Shown piece after piece: positions 9,511 through 20,000 of a stretch of 30,234 nucleotides of DNA (positions are counted from its first letter, which is position 1; each line of letters starts with the position of its first letter). The translations under genes were made by a program, and so were the position numbers. This stretch comes from Acanthamoeba lenticulata (lineage: Eukaryota; Discosea; Longamoebia; Acanthamoebidae), in NCBI GenBank assembly GCA_002179805.1, contig NAVB01000709.1, positions 1 to 30,234 on the forward strand, given 5' to 3'. Below the pieces are notes generated by a model that searched no databases, was not told the origin of the DNA, and worked only from the letters and a program-made list of their open reading frames with translations.

Positions 9511-12500
9511 ATGAAGAACCTTCGCATTGCCAAACAAGTACGAGCTGCAGTTCCATGAGCTTTGCCGTGCCATTTGATTAACAACTTCCGTTCTCTTTTT
9601 AATCGGTGATGCAACACGTTGTTCACAGTGGGGCCTGGAAAAGGTACTTTGGAGGAGTTTCTGCCCTTTCCACTTCCTTACACGCGCTCATGTTGCTCCC
9701 TTCTTCTTCCCCTTTAAACTCCCCCCTAGATGGGCCGAGCGGAGGTGGTCAGCGAGTCCAACACCGTCCGCTTCCTCGCCGAGGTACGCGCGGTCCCTTG
9801 CCGCCCCGCAACCCATGACCCGCACGACGGGAGGAGGTCCCACTGATCCCCGTGCCCGTGATGCGGGCTCCGCTTGTGCGCCCGTCACGCATGTGCTGGT
9901 GTGCCGAGACACAGAAAAATGAGGAAAGCAGAAACTTTTTGAAGGACTCCTACAAGCGGCTGGAGAAGCAATGCAAGGCCACCCAAGGTCTTGTCCCTCC
10001 CCTTCTTGATGTTCGGATGAGTCAGTCCTGCCAATGATCCTACGAGGCGCGGCTTGCTCACCGCGCAACCGTCTGGGGCTGGAAACTGCGCAGAGAGCGT
10101 GGAGGAGGGCAAGGCCACCGCGTCGGCGTTTGCCAACTTTGGCAACCGCATGAAGCAGGCCTACGACCAGCAGGAGCTCGGTACATCGCCATCCACCCAC
10201 ACTCGCCTACCCCCGCACACATCCCGGTTGAACTGACATTCTTTGGCTCTGCCCCAAGGAGCGACGATGGCCCGGCTGGGCCAGTTCCAGACCACCGTCG
10301 AATCCCTCAAGGAGACGCTGGTCCGGCGGCATTCTCCCTCCATGCGCCCGTTCATCCAATTATCTGACTTCTTCTGAACACGCAGAATCGCGCGCTGACG
10401 TCGGACGTGAGCGCTCCGTTCGAAGTGCTGGTCCGGTCCGACCTCGCCGAGGCCGCGGTACGCACCGGCGCTGCCCCTTCCCTCTTCATCGCATGCCCAC
10501 GCGAGGACCGTAGCCGCGGCTAACTCGACGTGGCTCGCGGCGTGCAGGCCGAGAAGGCCAAGTACGACAAGTACCGACGGCAGTACGACGCGGCCATGAC
10601 CCGCTACCGCAACGCCGAGAACAAGCTCAAGCCCGGCAAGTCGCTCGCCGAGGTGCGTGCGCGTGTGGCGCGTTGCATTCTTGACATTCCTGAACAGTTC
10701 ATCGTTTGATGCCTTGCAGGAGGGCGAGGAAGTGGCCGAGGCCAAGAAGGAGCTCGAGCGCGTGACGGAGGAGGTCACGGCCGTGCTGGAGATCATCAAC
10801 AAGAAGACGGAGATGACCCTCTACGAGCGTTTCCACCTCATGCTCATGGCCTACGATGACTTCTTCACGCGCGGGGCTGACCTCGTGCAAGAGATGAAGT
10901 CCCACCTGGCCCGCAGCCAGCAAAACGTCGAGCAGTCCAAGACCGAGTACGAGGAGCTCCGCGCGCGCAACGGCCGCGGCCCTGGCGTCGGTCCCGTCTC
11001 GCCTCTGACGCCCAAAGCGACCGTACGTCAGACACGCCTCCTCCTCTTCTCGTCCTCTAGTCTCTTTCACTTCGAGCGCTGACCGTTTGATGCATCACAA
11101 CAGAAGCGCGTCTTCTTCGGAATGCCGTTGGCCGACGTGATGGAGGGCGGCCAGCTGCCGCGCGTCATCCAGAACGCCATCTCGTTCCTTCTCCGCCCCG
11201 AAGGCACGCAGCTCGAGCCTTTTGTATTTTCTTATTTTTTTCCAATTTTTTTTATTTCTTATATTGTTTGTTGTGATCGTCGCTGCATCGCTAACATTCC
11301 GTGCAGTGATCGTTCTCGAGGGCCTCTTCCGCATCTCGGGCAACATCTCCTCCGTCCAACAGCTGCAGAGTGAAATCGATTCGGGTTCGGCGCGCACGCC
11401 CTTCGCCCCCGCGCGTCTGCTGCGCGGATCACTGACTGGAGGTGTGACGGTCGTGGCAGGCAAGGACGTGGACTTTGTCAAGGTGGCCGATCCGCACTGC
11501 GTGGCAGCCATGCTCAAGCTGTGGATCCGCTCGCTCCCGGCGTCGCTGTTCCCGATCGCCGGCCTGACCCGCTACATGGGCCTCAACCTCGAGACCGCGC
11601 CCGAGGACGAGCAGGTTCGCGTGCTGCAGGCCGCCGTCGAGCCCCTCCCAGAGATCAACAAGACCGCCCTCCACGCCATTCTCTACCTGTGCGCCGAGAT
11701 CGCCAAGCGCAGCGAGGTACGCCAAAGCGATGTCGTCTAGGCAGTGTCGACAACAAACGAGCTCAATGCGCACACACGCACAGGAGAACCGGATGAACGC
11801 GTCGAATCTGTCGACCGTGCTGGGCCCCAACCTGTTCTTCTGCGAGACGACCGACCCGCAGGAGATGATGAAGGCCATGCAGCCCAGCACCATCGGCCTC
11901 ACCCTCCTCATCAAGCGCTACGACGCGTTTTTCCCCAACCCGCCGTCCTTCCTCACGGACGGCGCCTCTACCGCCGCCACCACTGGGTCCCCTGCGGTCG
12001 CCACCGCCGGCTCCCCCGCGTCGCCGCCGCCGCTGCGCCCCGTCCCGAGCGAGGCCATCGCCGAGGCGGCCGCGATGTCGCCCCGGTCCGGGTCCATCAT
12101 CCGGTCGCCCTCGTCGGGGTCCACAATCCGGTCGCCCCGGCCCGAGTCCACGCCGCCCACGGCCACCGTTGCCACCCTGAAGACGTCGCGAGGCGCGGGC
12201 CCCACCACGACGCTGGCCTCCCTGCTGGCCTCGGCCCCGTCGGCGATGACAACGACGACGACGCCGGTGTCGACGTCGACACCGGAGAAGGCGGCCGGCG
12301 ATGGCTCGACGTCCTCGCCCGAGGGCAGCCGGATTCGCGGGCTAACCTCGTCTCTCTCGGGCTCGCAGAGCATCACCAGCATCGTGGAGGGCAGCCAGAA
12401 CCTGCCGACGACCGTCACGCCCGACGACGCCGAGCGGTCCTTCGTCCAGTCGGACGAGGTCGTCGCTGCGGAGAAGGAGGGCTCTGGTATCGTGACCGGG

Positions 12501-13933
12501 CTGCTGGTGTCGAGCGTGACATCGCTGGTGGCCACCATTGCGCCTGCGATCCACGCCGACGAGGTCACCGACGAGCAGGTCAAGGTACTCGGAGTAATGA
12601 CCCTTCCCCCCGGAGAGGCGCTCACACGCGATCGCGTGCGCAGGCGCTTAACTCGGAGCTCAAGGCCGTGGCTGCGGCGCTGAAGGAGGCCTTTGACCAG
12701 ATGGCCGAGCACAGCACCAAGCGGCCGGCCACCAAGTCGCCTATGAACAGCGCGGCGCGCCACCTGCGGCCGGCCGCCAAAAACCTGCTCGCCGCCGCCA
12801 AGACGGTCAACGAGACGCCCGGGGACCGCTCGGCCCGCGTGGCGCTGCTCGCCGCCGCGCGCGAGCTCGTAGGCGCGACCCACGCCCTCATGGTGGCGGC
12901 GTCCGAGGTTGACTCGCTGGCCTGCGCGCCGGCCAGTGCCGAAGCCCTCCTCCAGCAGTGCGCGCAGCACACCGGGCGGCTCATCCACGCCTCGACCGGC
13001 AACGCCGCCGGCGACGACGTCCACGCGACGGCCTTTGCCGCTCTCACCGCCGCCGAACAGCTGCGCTACGGCACGGCCGCGGTGGCGGCCAATCTGGTCA
13101 ACGGCCCCGCGGCGCTGCAGCTGGTCCGGGCCGGTGAGGACGTCGAGCGCCACCTGAGCCAGCTGTCGAGCCTCGCCGTGCCCCTGCTCGGCGGCGTCCG
13201 CAGCGCCGGTACCGCGTCCCGCATTATTCTTTATTTACACTTATTCTTAATCATTTTAAATTTACTTATATTTATTTTATGATTTAATTATGGAAGACTG
13301 GCTGACGTGTCCCTTGCCTGGCCAGACCTGCGAAGCGACCCGGCGCTGAAGGAGGCCGCGCGGAATGTGGCCAACGAGTTCCGCACGGTGACGCGCCTTT
13401 TGAAGGAGGCGCCCGCCCAGCCCCGCTCGACGCCCATGGCCCACGCCGACGAGGCCCGGCTGCTGCAGGACGCGCACGCCCACCTGTCGGGGCTCCTCGC
13501 CCAGCTCGAAGCCGAGGCCCCCGCGCTCACGCCCGAGCACGCCGAGATCCTCCCGCGTGTGCGCGCCGTGCTGGACCAGCTCGCGCTCGTGGCAGCCGCC
13601 GCCAACGAGGCCACGGCGTCCATGTGGGACGACAGAGCCTTCCAGGCCGTCCGCCGCCTGGCGGCCGAGGTGGCCCTGTTGGCCGCCGAGTGCGGCGATG
13701 ACGACGTGCCCGTCGCCCGCACGGTGCACTACCTGCGCCAGGTGCTGCTGCTCGCCTTTGCCGGAGCCGGTGCGCGACGACTGGGCGAGGCCGTGGCCAA
13801 GGCGCCGCTGGCGAGCCTCCCGGTGCCCGAGGTCCTTCATCCCTCGCTGATCGTCGCCGGCCTGGTCGCCTCCTTGTCGAGCCTCCTTCGTCAGCTCTTC
13901 TTCTCGTCTCTCGTGCCGTCTTCTTCGTCTTGA
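9511..13933 (+). CDS. BAR-RhoGAP protein (RICH/Nadrin-like), about 1063 aa
   Basis: Exons 9511-9537, 9730-9783, 9915-9987, 10094-10180, 10259-10320, 10386-10457, 10548-10652, 10720-11022, 11104-11203, 11307-11384, 11460-11716, 11784-12584, 12644-13208 and 13326-13933 agree in phase. The N-terminus (MGRAEVVSESNTVRFLAE, then a long helical run to about residue 265) matches the BAR domain of ARHGAP17/RICH proteins, where VGRAEKTEVLSEDL occupies the same place. The RhoGAP domain follows (VLEGLFRISGN with arginine finger Arg303, VAAMLKLWIRSLP, MNASNLSTVLGPNLFF). It should bend membranes and speed GTP hydrolysis by Rho/Rac/Cdc42. Next comes a S/T/P/A-rich linker and about 390 residues of Ala-rich helices resembling talin/vinculin-type bundles. 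The tiny first exon (MKNLRIAKQ) is inferred; if wrong, the ATG at 9730 starts the protein. The intron after 11203 appears to use a GC donor. Confidence 0.85.
11204..11306 (+). other. Predicted GC-AG intron in the BAR-RhoGAP gene
   Basis: No GT donor gives the right phase to join the exon ending SFLLRPE to the exon starting VIVLEGLFRISG, except by reading through AT-rich intron-like sequence. A GC donor (GAAG|GCACGC) gives phase 1 and an uninterrupted RhoGAP motif. The acceptor is GTGCAG. A one-base assembly error at the donor is the alternative. Confidence 0.55.
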
Positions 13934-14114
13934 AGAGGTTTCAGGCCTGGGCGATCATCGCCAACAGATTTTACGTGTAACAATTTGTTTTTCCTTTTGA
14001 TTTGGCTTTCTTTTGGCTTTTCTTATAATTTTATTTTAGGGAAGAAGACGGGAATAGGAAAACCCCACCAAGAAAATATCAAACAACAAAAAGACACAAG
14101 AAGCTGCAGGCAAG

Positions 14115-16650
14115 ATGGATTCCAAGTACGCGACGGGCGAGGTCTCGCGTCGACCCATGCTGCTTGACCTGCCCGGCGATTCGGGTGTCTTCACCTCCTC
14201 TGCCTTGTTGACCAGCCGAGAAGAAGCGATAAACGTGGTACAACATCCTCGGGTCACGTGTGAAAGCACTGTTCTGGTGAAACTTTAACACCACTCTCGT
14301 CGCGTGTGGTGCAAGGTCATCTTGGGCACTGAAAGCTCATGTAAGCACCGTTTCCTCTGCTCTTTTGTGGGCAAAGAACTGGCCTACAGTCCAGCCCGTA
14401 CGTCAGCAAAAGGCGAGGCTCAGCGCCACAACGCTCACCTCTTCTTCGTCTCCCTTCCAACAGTGGTGCCGATGAAGAAACGCTTGGTGGTGGGCAACAG
14501 AATCTTCAACGTGACTCTCGACACCAACATCAGCGGGTGCTGGGGCTTGAGCGACCAGGTCCTGCGTGCGGGAGACCGCTTCATCTTCGTCTACAACACG
14601 GCCTCGCGCTCCAGTTTTGAGGAGTTTCCAGCTGCTCGAGAGCTCCTCATCCGGGTCCTCACAGAGCGAGATGAGCGAAAGGGCACCTCGGACACTGGCT
14701 GGTGCGTCCTAGTGGACAACAAATCATCAACTTGCAATGGACGCGTGCTCATCTTCACATCTTGGCGTGCTTTCAATCCAGGCGCTTGCCGTTGATGATA
14801 GTGGCCTATCACAAGAGCGAACAGCTGAGGCAAGTGCCCTCTTTTGAGGGCGAACGTTGCTCGGAGCACTACAAGTGCCTCTTCAAGTTCAAAGAGCTTC
14901 GACAAGACGATCCCTCGGCTGTAGAGGAATGCATTCGCGATCTGATCAAGGCGGATGAGTTTGGCCCGATTGGTACTTCTTACTCAAGCGTGCTGTATCC
15001 TCACCAGCCTCTTCTCATGCCTCCACACAACTACCACAGCAAAGAAGACCATTCCAATCTTTGAAAGCGAAGCCACGATTGACGTTACTCCTGAAACCGA
15101 GCTCGAGATTGTACGACTCTTTGTTGTCCTTGGATCCAAGGCTGTGCACAATCGTTTAACTCGCTTCCCTCATACTACGACGCCCCCAAGGCCGTCATGG
15201 GCGACCTGTTCGTGGGGAAAACAGCGTTGATCAGGAAGCTCATCGATAAGAACTACTTCCACCCTCGCTACGTGACCACTGCAGAGGACCACAAGCAAAA
15301 GTTCCGGTTGACGGTGGACGACCAGAAGCACATCGTGCGGCTTACCGATACGTCGGGTCTCATGCCGCTCTCTGCGCTCACCAAAGAGGTGCGCGAGGAT
15401 CACCTCAACTTCATTACTTCTGGCTAAGAACACTTATCATGCATGCTTTGCAGTACGTGTTGCCCATGCAAGGGTTCATCCTGATCTACAGCGTGACTTC
15501 GCGAGGCAGCCTGGACCGGATCAAGGACCTGTACCGCGTCATTCATAAGCACAAGACTGAGAGCAAGCTTCCACACATCATCGTCATCGTCGCCAACAAG
15601 ACCGACGAAAGCCACCTTCGCCAGGTCACGTTTGAGGAGGGATTCGAAACGGCCAAGCAGCTGGGCTGCGCCCACTACATAGAGATGTCCGTCAGCGAGG
15701 ACGGCAGGGCTCGGATTGAGGAGCCTTTTGTCGCGTGCGTGCGCTACCTCCACGGCAGCGAAGTCCATCCTACCCTGTATCAATCACGTACACATCATAT
15801 CCCACTCCCTCAAGGAGAGCCTGGACCCGCGCTGAAGTTGACACTTGTGTGTCGTGGCGCAGAGCAACCCGCGGAGAGTCTGTCCGACCAGCCAAGGAAC
15901 AAGAGCGGAGACTTGCAGATGATGGTCGAGGATTCGGAGAGGCAATGGAAGTGGTGCCATGGTTGCGTGCAGGACGGAGAGTTCACGATTACCCGGCGAG
16001 GACCGCACACCACCATCCTCCCGGTATGGCTTCCTTCGTGTTGTCCTTTCCCGCCCTTCTTCCTCATCTCCCTGGACAGATACAATCAGGGGCATTGGCG
16101 AAGGAGCTTCCAGACCCGATGCAGTTCGAGCTTCGTCTCATCTACTCTGGTACATTTCTCATCATCAAGATTGATAGGTGCCGGTCTTGTTGTTGACCGT
16201 AGTGCCCATCAGGTGAATTCTTCATCTTCACAACGACCACTGCCGAGGACAGAGATGAGTGGTTGGCTGCGATCAGGTGGAACTCCCGCGCCATACGCCA
16301 ACCTCTCAAAGATGCCGGTTCATTCCCACCCACTTCTCTTTCCCCCCTCCCCCAGCACACGCGCGTGAAGCTGATCCGCATATGGAACCAATCCACAGGA
16401 GGGCTCAAGTTCCCCCTCAGCAGCGCCGTGAAAGAGGACTACGACCCGGTACGTGGAGGCGACCTTCATGAAGGACGCGTGACCACCTCTTGGTGGGGGT
16501 GACGCGCTAACGATGGAGGGCGTGCAGACGAAACAGCGATCGAATTCGCGGTCGATGGACAATCTGGACAAGATCGTCAACAAACTCCCTGCGCTCGCGC
16601 TCGGCGTGTACGTTGACCTCGCCCTTGATGTCATGTGGTGCCTCCACTAA
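14115..16650 (+). CDS. Tandem Ras-like / Ras-like / PH domain protein, about 588 aa
   Basis: Exons 14115-14259, 14464-14701, 14782-14972, 15040-15110, 15191-15388, 15454-15787, 15863-16023, 16080-16149, 16213-16448 and 16528-16650 agree in phase. G domain 1 is degenerate: GDSGVFTSSALL lacks the P-loop GK, DTNISG replaces DTAGQ and HKSE replaces NKxD, while the fold signature GDRFIFVYNTASRSSFEEF remains. G domain 2 keeps GDLFVGKT (residues 219-226), DTSG (268-271), NKTD and a G5-like MSV; Leu272 occupies the Ras Gln61 position. A PH domain follows (QWKWCHGCVQDGEFTI ... GEFFIFTTTAEDRDEWLAAI). The arrangement suggests a membrane-bound signalling protein with a pseudo-GTPase regulating an active one; this is inferred. 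Less certain parts are the 14260-14463 intron, a pyrimidine-rich stretch at 16318-16355 treated as coding, and the last exon: a GTACGT donor inside it would move the stop to about 16788. Confidence 0.75.
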
Positions 16651-17037
16651 GCGCCCTCAATCCCGCACAGACGCAACGCTGGAGAGTTGATGACAGCCAG
16701 CAGCGTACGCCGAAGCTCTCAAACGCTTGCATGTAGGTGCATAAAACATGGGGCGGCTCACTTAAGTGTTGCTGTGCGTGGCCCATGATGGTGCCGAGTG
16801 CGGGCAAGGGCTGGTGGCCTATTCACCGGTGGCGCAAGGAGTCGACCGACGTTGGGCCGTTGGCGGCGTCTGCAGACGACGTCGGCCGTGGCGGCAAGAA
16901 ACGAGGAAAGAGGGACAAAGACAGCCCAAGGGTCATGAACGTGCGGAGCACCAACTGTTGAGTGGTGACCCGTCGCAAAAACACATTTTTTCATATAAAT
17001 AAAAATAATCAAAAATACAAAGAAAAAGACCTTCGCT
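16651..17037. other. Convergent intergenic spacer
   Basis: This lies between the Ras-Ras-PH stop (+) and the STAND-TPR stop (-). A CGCACAG acceptor-like site ends at 16672, and 16673-16788 may be an alternative last exon of the Ras-Ras-PH gene. The stretch 16980-17035 is AT-rich with A-runs on the + strand and is probably the STAND-TPR 3' UTR. I saw nothing else. Confidence 0.5.
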
Positions 17038-20000
17038 TTAGTCCCCAAAGGAGAGGTCTGGGTTGTCGAGAACAAACTGGCGGAGCGAAGCCAGCTTGCG
17101 CTCCGCCTCTGCGGCCTTGTCCACGCGTCCCCACTTCTCGTAGCAGTCCAGCAGGTTGCGGTATCTGTTGGAAGAGTCCCGTTTTTGTTACCACCAACCA
17201 AGAGATCGATCTGAAGAAGAAGTGGTTCGAACCGATTGATGACGTGCGGGTGGGCTTTGCCCAGCAGACGCTCGCTCATGTCAATCGCGCTCAGGAACAT
17301 GGCCTCGGCTTTGTCGTACTTGAACTGGTTCTTGTACACTTGCGCCAACCTGAATGTAATGAAGATGGTCATGAGGGACATGACGCCAAGTTGACTCAAA
17401 AGAGAACAAGGATCATACCCGTTGAGGTTCTCGGCGATCTCGGGGTGGTCGTCCTTGAAGGTGGCCTTGTTGATGGCCAGGGCGCGCTCGTAGAGCCGCT
17501 CGGCGCCGTCGTACTGGTACTTGCCCTGGCGCCGGTACACCTCGGCCTGGACGCCGACAGTGGCTGAGTCAGCGTGCGTTTGTGGGCCACAAGCAAGGCC
17601 AGGCCAGAAAAAAAGTCACGTACGAGATAGTTGAGGGTGAGGGCCACTTCCTTGTGGTCGTAGCCGAGGCGCGTCTCGAAGATGGCGAGCGCGCGTTGGT
17701 GGTAGTCGGCGGCCTCGTCGAGTTCGCCCTGCTTGCGCTTGACCAGGCCGAGGCCGTTCAGGTTGGAGGCCGTGAGCGGGTGGCCCCGGCCCAGGATGCG
17801 CTCGTTGAGCTCGAGCGCGCGCGCGTAGCACAGCTGGGCCTCCTCAAACTGGCGCTTCTTGCGAGCGATCACGCCCAGGTTGTGCACGTAGATGGCCGCC
17901 TTGGGGTGCTCCGGCCCGTAGACCTTCTCGATTATGCCCAGCGCCCGGCGGTAGCATTTGTCGGCTTCGTCATACTGGCCCCTCTTCTTGGCGATCATGC
18001 CGAGCGAGTTGAGGTTCTCGCTGATCTCCGGGTGCTCCGGCCCGAGGAAGTGGAGGTTGATGTTCATGGCCTGGCTGTAGATCTTCCTGGCCTCGTCGTA
18101 CTTGGCCGTGATCGAGAGCACGTCGGCCAGGTTGTTGAGGAAGATCGCCAGCTTCTGGTGGGACTCGCCGTAGACCGCGCGGATGATGTCGATCGCCTTG
18201 CGGACGTAGGCCTCGGCCTCGACCATCTTGCCGAGAATCTTGTAGATCAGCCCGAGCGCGTTGAAGTTCTCGGCCAGCTCCGGGTGCTGGGCGCCCAGGC
18301 GCTGCTCGTTGATCGTGGCCGCTCGCAGGTACAGCTTCGTAGCCTCGTCAAAGAGGGCGATCTTCCGGTAGACGTCGGCCAAGTTGTTGGAGATCTCCGC
18401 GACCAGGACGTGGTCCTCGCCGTAGACCTCCTCCACGATCTTGAGGGCGTCGAGGTAGAGCGGGCGGGCCTGCTCGTACTGGCCCTTCTTCTTCAGGATG
18501 AGCCTGCGCTCACGCATGGCCACAAGGCCGGCGGGACTCTCAGCTGGGAACGCGCCAGAGCTGGTCTGGTCTGGGAAAGGAAGGGAGGAAGGGGAAGATA
18601 GCGTACGCGAGGCAGCCCAAGATCTCGGCCACCTGCGGATGGCTGTTGCCAAAGTTGGCGCGGAAGATGGCGAGGGCCTGGTGGTACAGCGTCTGGGCCC
18701 GGTCAAACACTGCCTGCTTGCGGTACACGTCGGCGATGGTCTTGACGTACTGCCCCACCGTCGGGTGGTTGGGCCCCAATCGCGCTTGCGTCTGTCGTTT
18801 GAAGAAATTGTTTATAAATTTGTAAATTAATGAAAACAAAACCAAAATTGCAAAATAAAACAAAACCGGGTACCAGCTCAAGGGCGCGGTAGTAGAGGCG
18901 GAGGGCTTCGTCGTAGTCGCCCTTCTTCTTGTGGAGGAGGGCCAGAAGCCACACGCTGGCCGCAGTCTCCTCGCTGGTCTCTCCAAAGAGCGACACGCGA
19001 AGGGCGTGCGCCTTCTCCGCGGCCTCGAGCGCCTGGCTGATGTGGGCGCCCAGCTCGTAGGCCAGAGCAAGCCCGTGGAGCACGTTGCCGGCTTCCTTGG
19101 ACTGAGCCCCGTACCTGCGCTCGGCAAGGCCCAGCGCGTCTGTTCTCCGTTTGAGGACACGTCAGTACAAAGGGCTCGGGAACAGTTTCAGTTGGCTCCA
19201 ACAGAGGTGGGTCGTGACGTGCCCAGGAGCAGCGGAACGGCGCCGTTGGGGTCGCCCATTTCCTGCAGGAACTGCGCCACTTGGCCTTGCAGCGCCAGCA
19301 GCTGCGCATCATCCTCTTCGCCGCCCTTGGCTGCCCGCTGGCGCTCTGCGTTCACGGCCAGACCGACGTCATTTGCATGTGAGCCTCAGCGGCGCTGGGG
19401 GCGGGGTTCAGAGGGAAGTGGCTGGTACCGAGAAGGGCCTCGCGGTAGAGGCGGCTGGCCTGGTCCTTGTCGTCATGGCCGACGGTGCCCGTCCAGTACC
19501 GCAAAAAGTCGTACTTGTCGCGGTCGGTGTAAAGCGCCGCGAAGACGTCGAGCGAGGAGAGGAACTCGCGCATCCGGGCGGCGTCGCCCATGGCCACCAG
19601 GTGGCGCGGATACTCGAACAGGAGACGCGGCGTCAGCGGTGTCCGCGGCTGTGCGGCAAAGTAGGTCACCAGTCCCCGATGGTACCGCAGCCTGTTGCTC
19701 GGCTCATGCAGGCCATAGCGCCGCTTCACCGCCTGCTCGCCACCGCCGTCACCGCACGGCCGGTCAGTGATCACGGTCTCAGTCATGACGTTGCCCAAAC
19801 CTGCGCGGTACCTTGCGTAGGTACGAGTGGCCAAAGGTGATCTGGCCGGCCCGGGAGAGAAAGGCGTCCTGGCATCCGTCCAAGAAGTGGCTCAGCGCGA
19901 TGCGCTCCTTCCCGCCCAGCGCCACATCGAGCAGTCTTCCGTCGGTCGATCGGTCAGTCGGTCGGGTCAGTCTGATGAGAGCCACAAGAAGAGAGAAGCG

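Noticed and set aside
9606..9642. ATG at 9609 (MQHVVHSGAWK) as first exon of the BAR-RhoGAP
   Set aside because: Its natural donor leaves phase 2, which would put the MGRAE exon out of frame.
11744..12583. An alternative + frame through the linker of the BAR-RhoGAP
   Set aside because: It gives His/Arg-rich sequence; the other frame carries ENRMNASNLSTVLGPNLFF, a true RhoGAP motif, and splices in phase to the helical region.
11918..13153. Long open frame on the minus strand (about 410 codons) opposite the BAR-RhoGAP
   Set aside because: It is a shadow of a GC-rich coding exon: Arg/Gly/Val-rich with no recognisable motif, while the + strand continues the RhoGAP protein in phase.
17582..18601. 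Long open frame on the + strand (about 340 codons) opposite the TPR array
   Set aside because: The minus strand encodes regular 42-residue TPRs here; the + strand reading is repetitive only because the repeats are.
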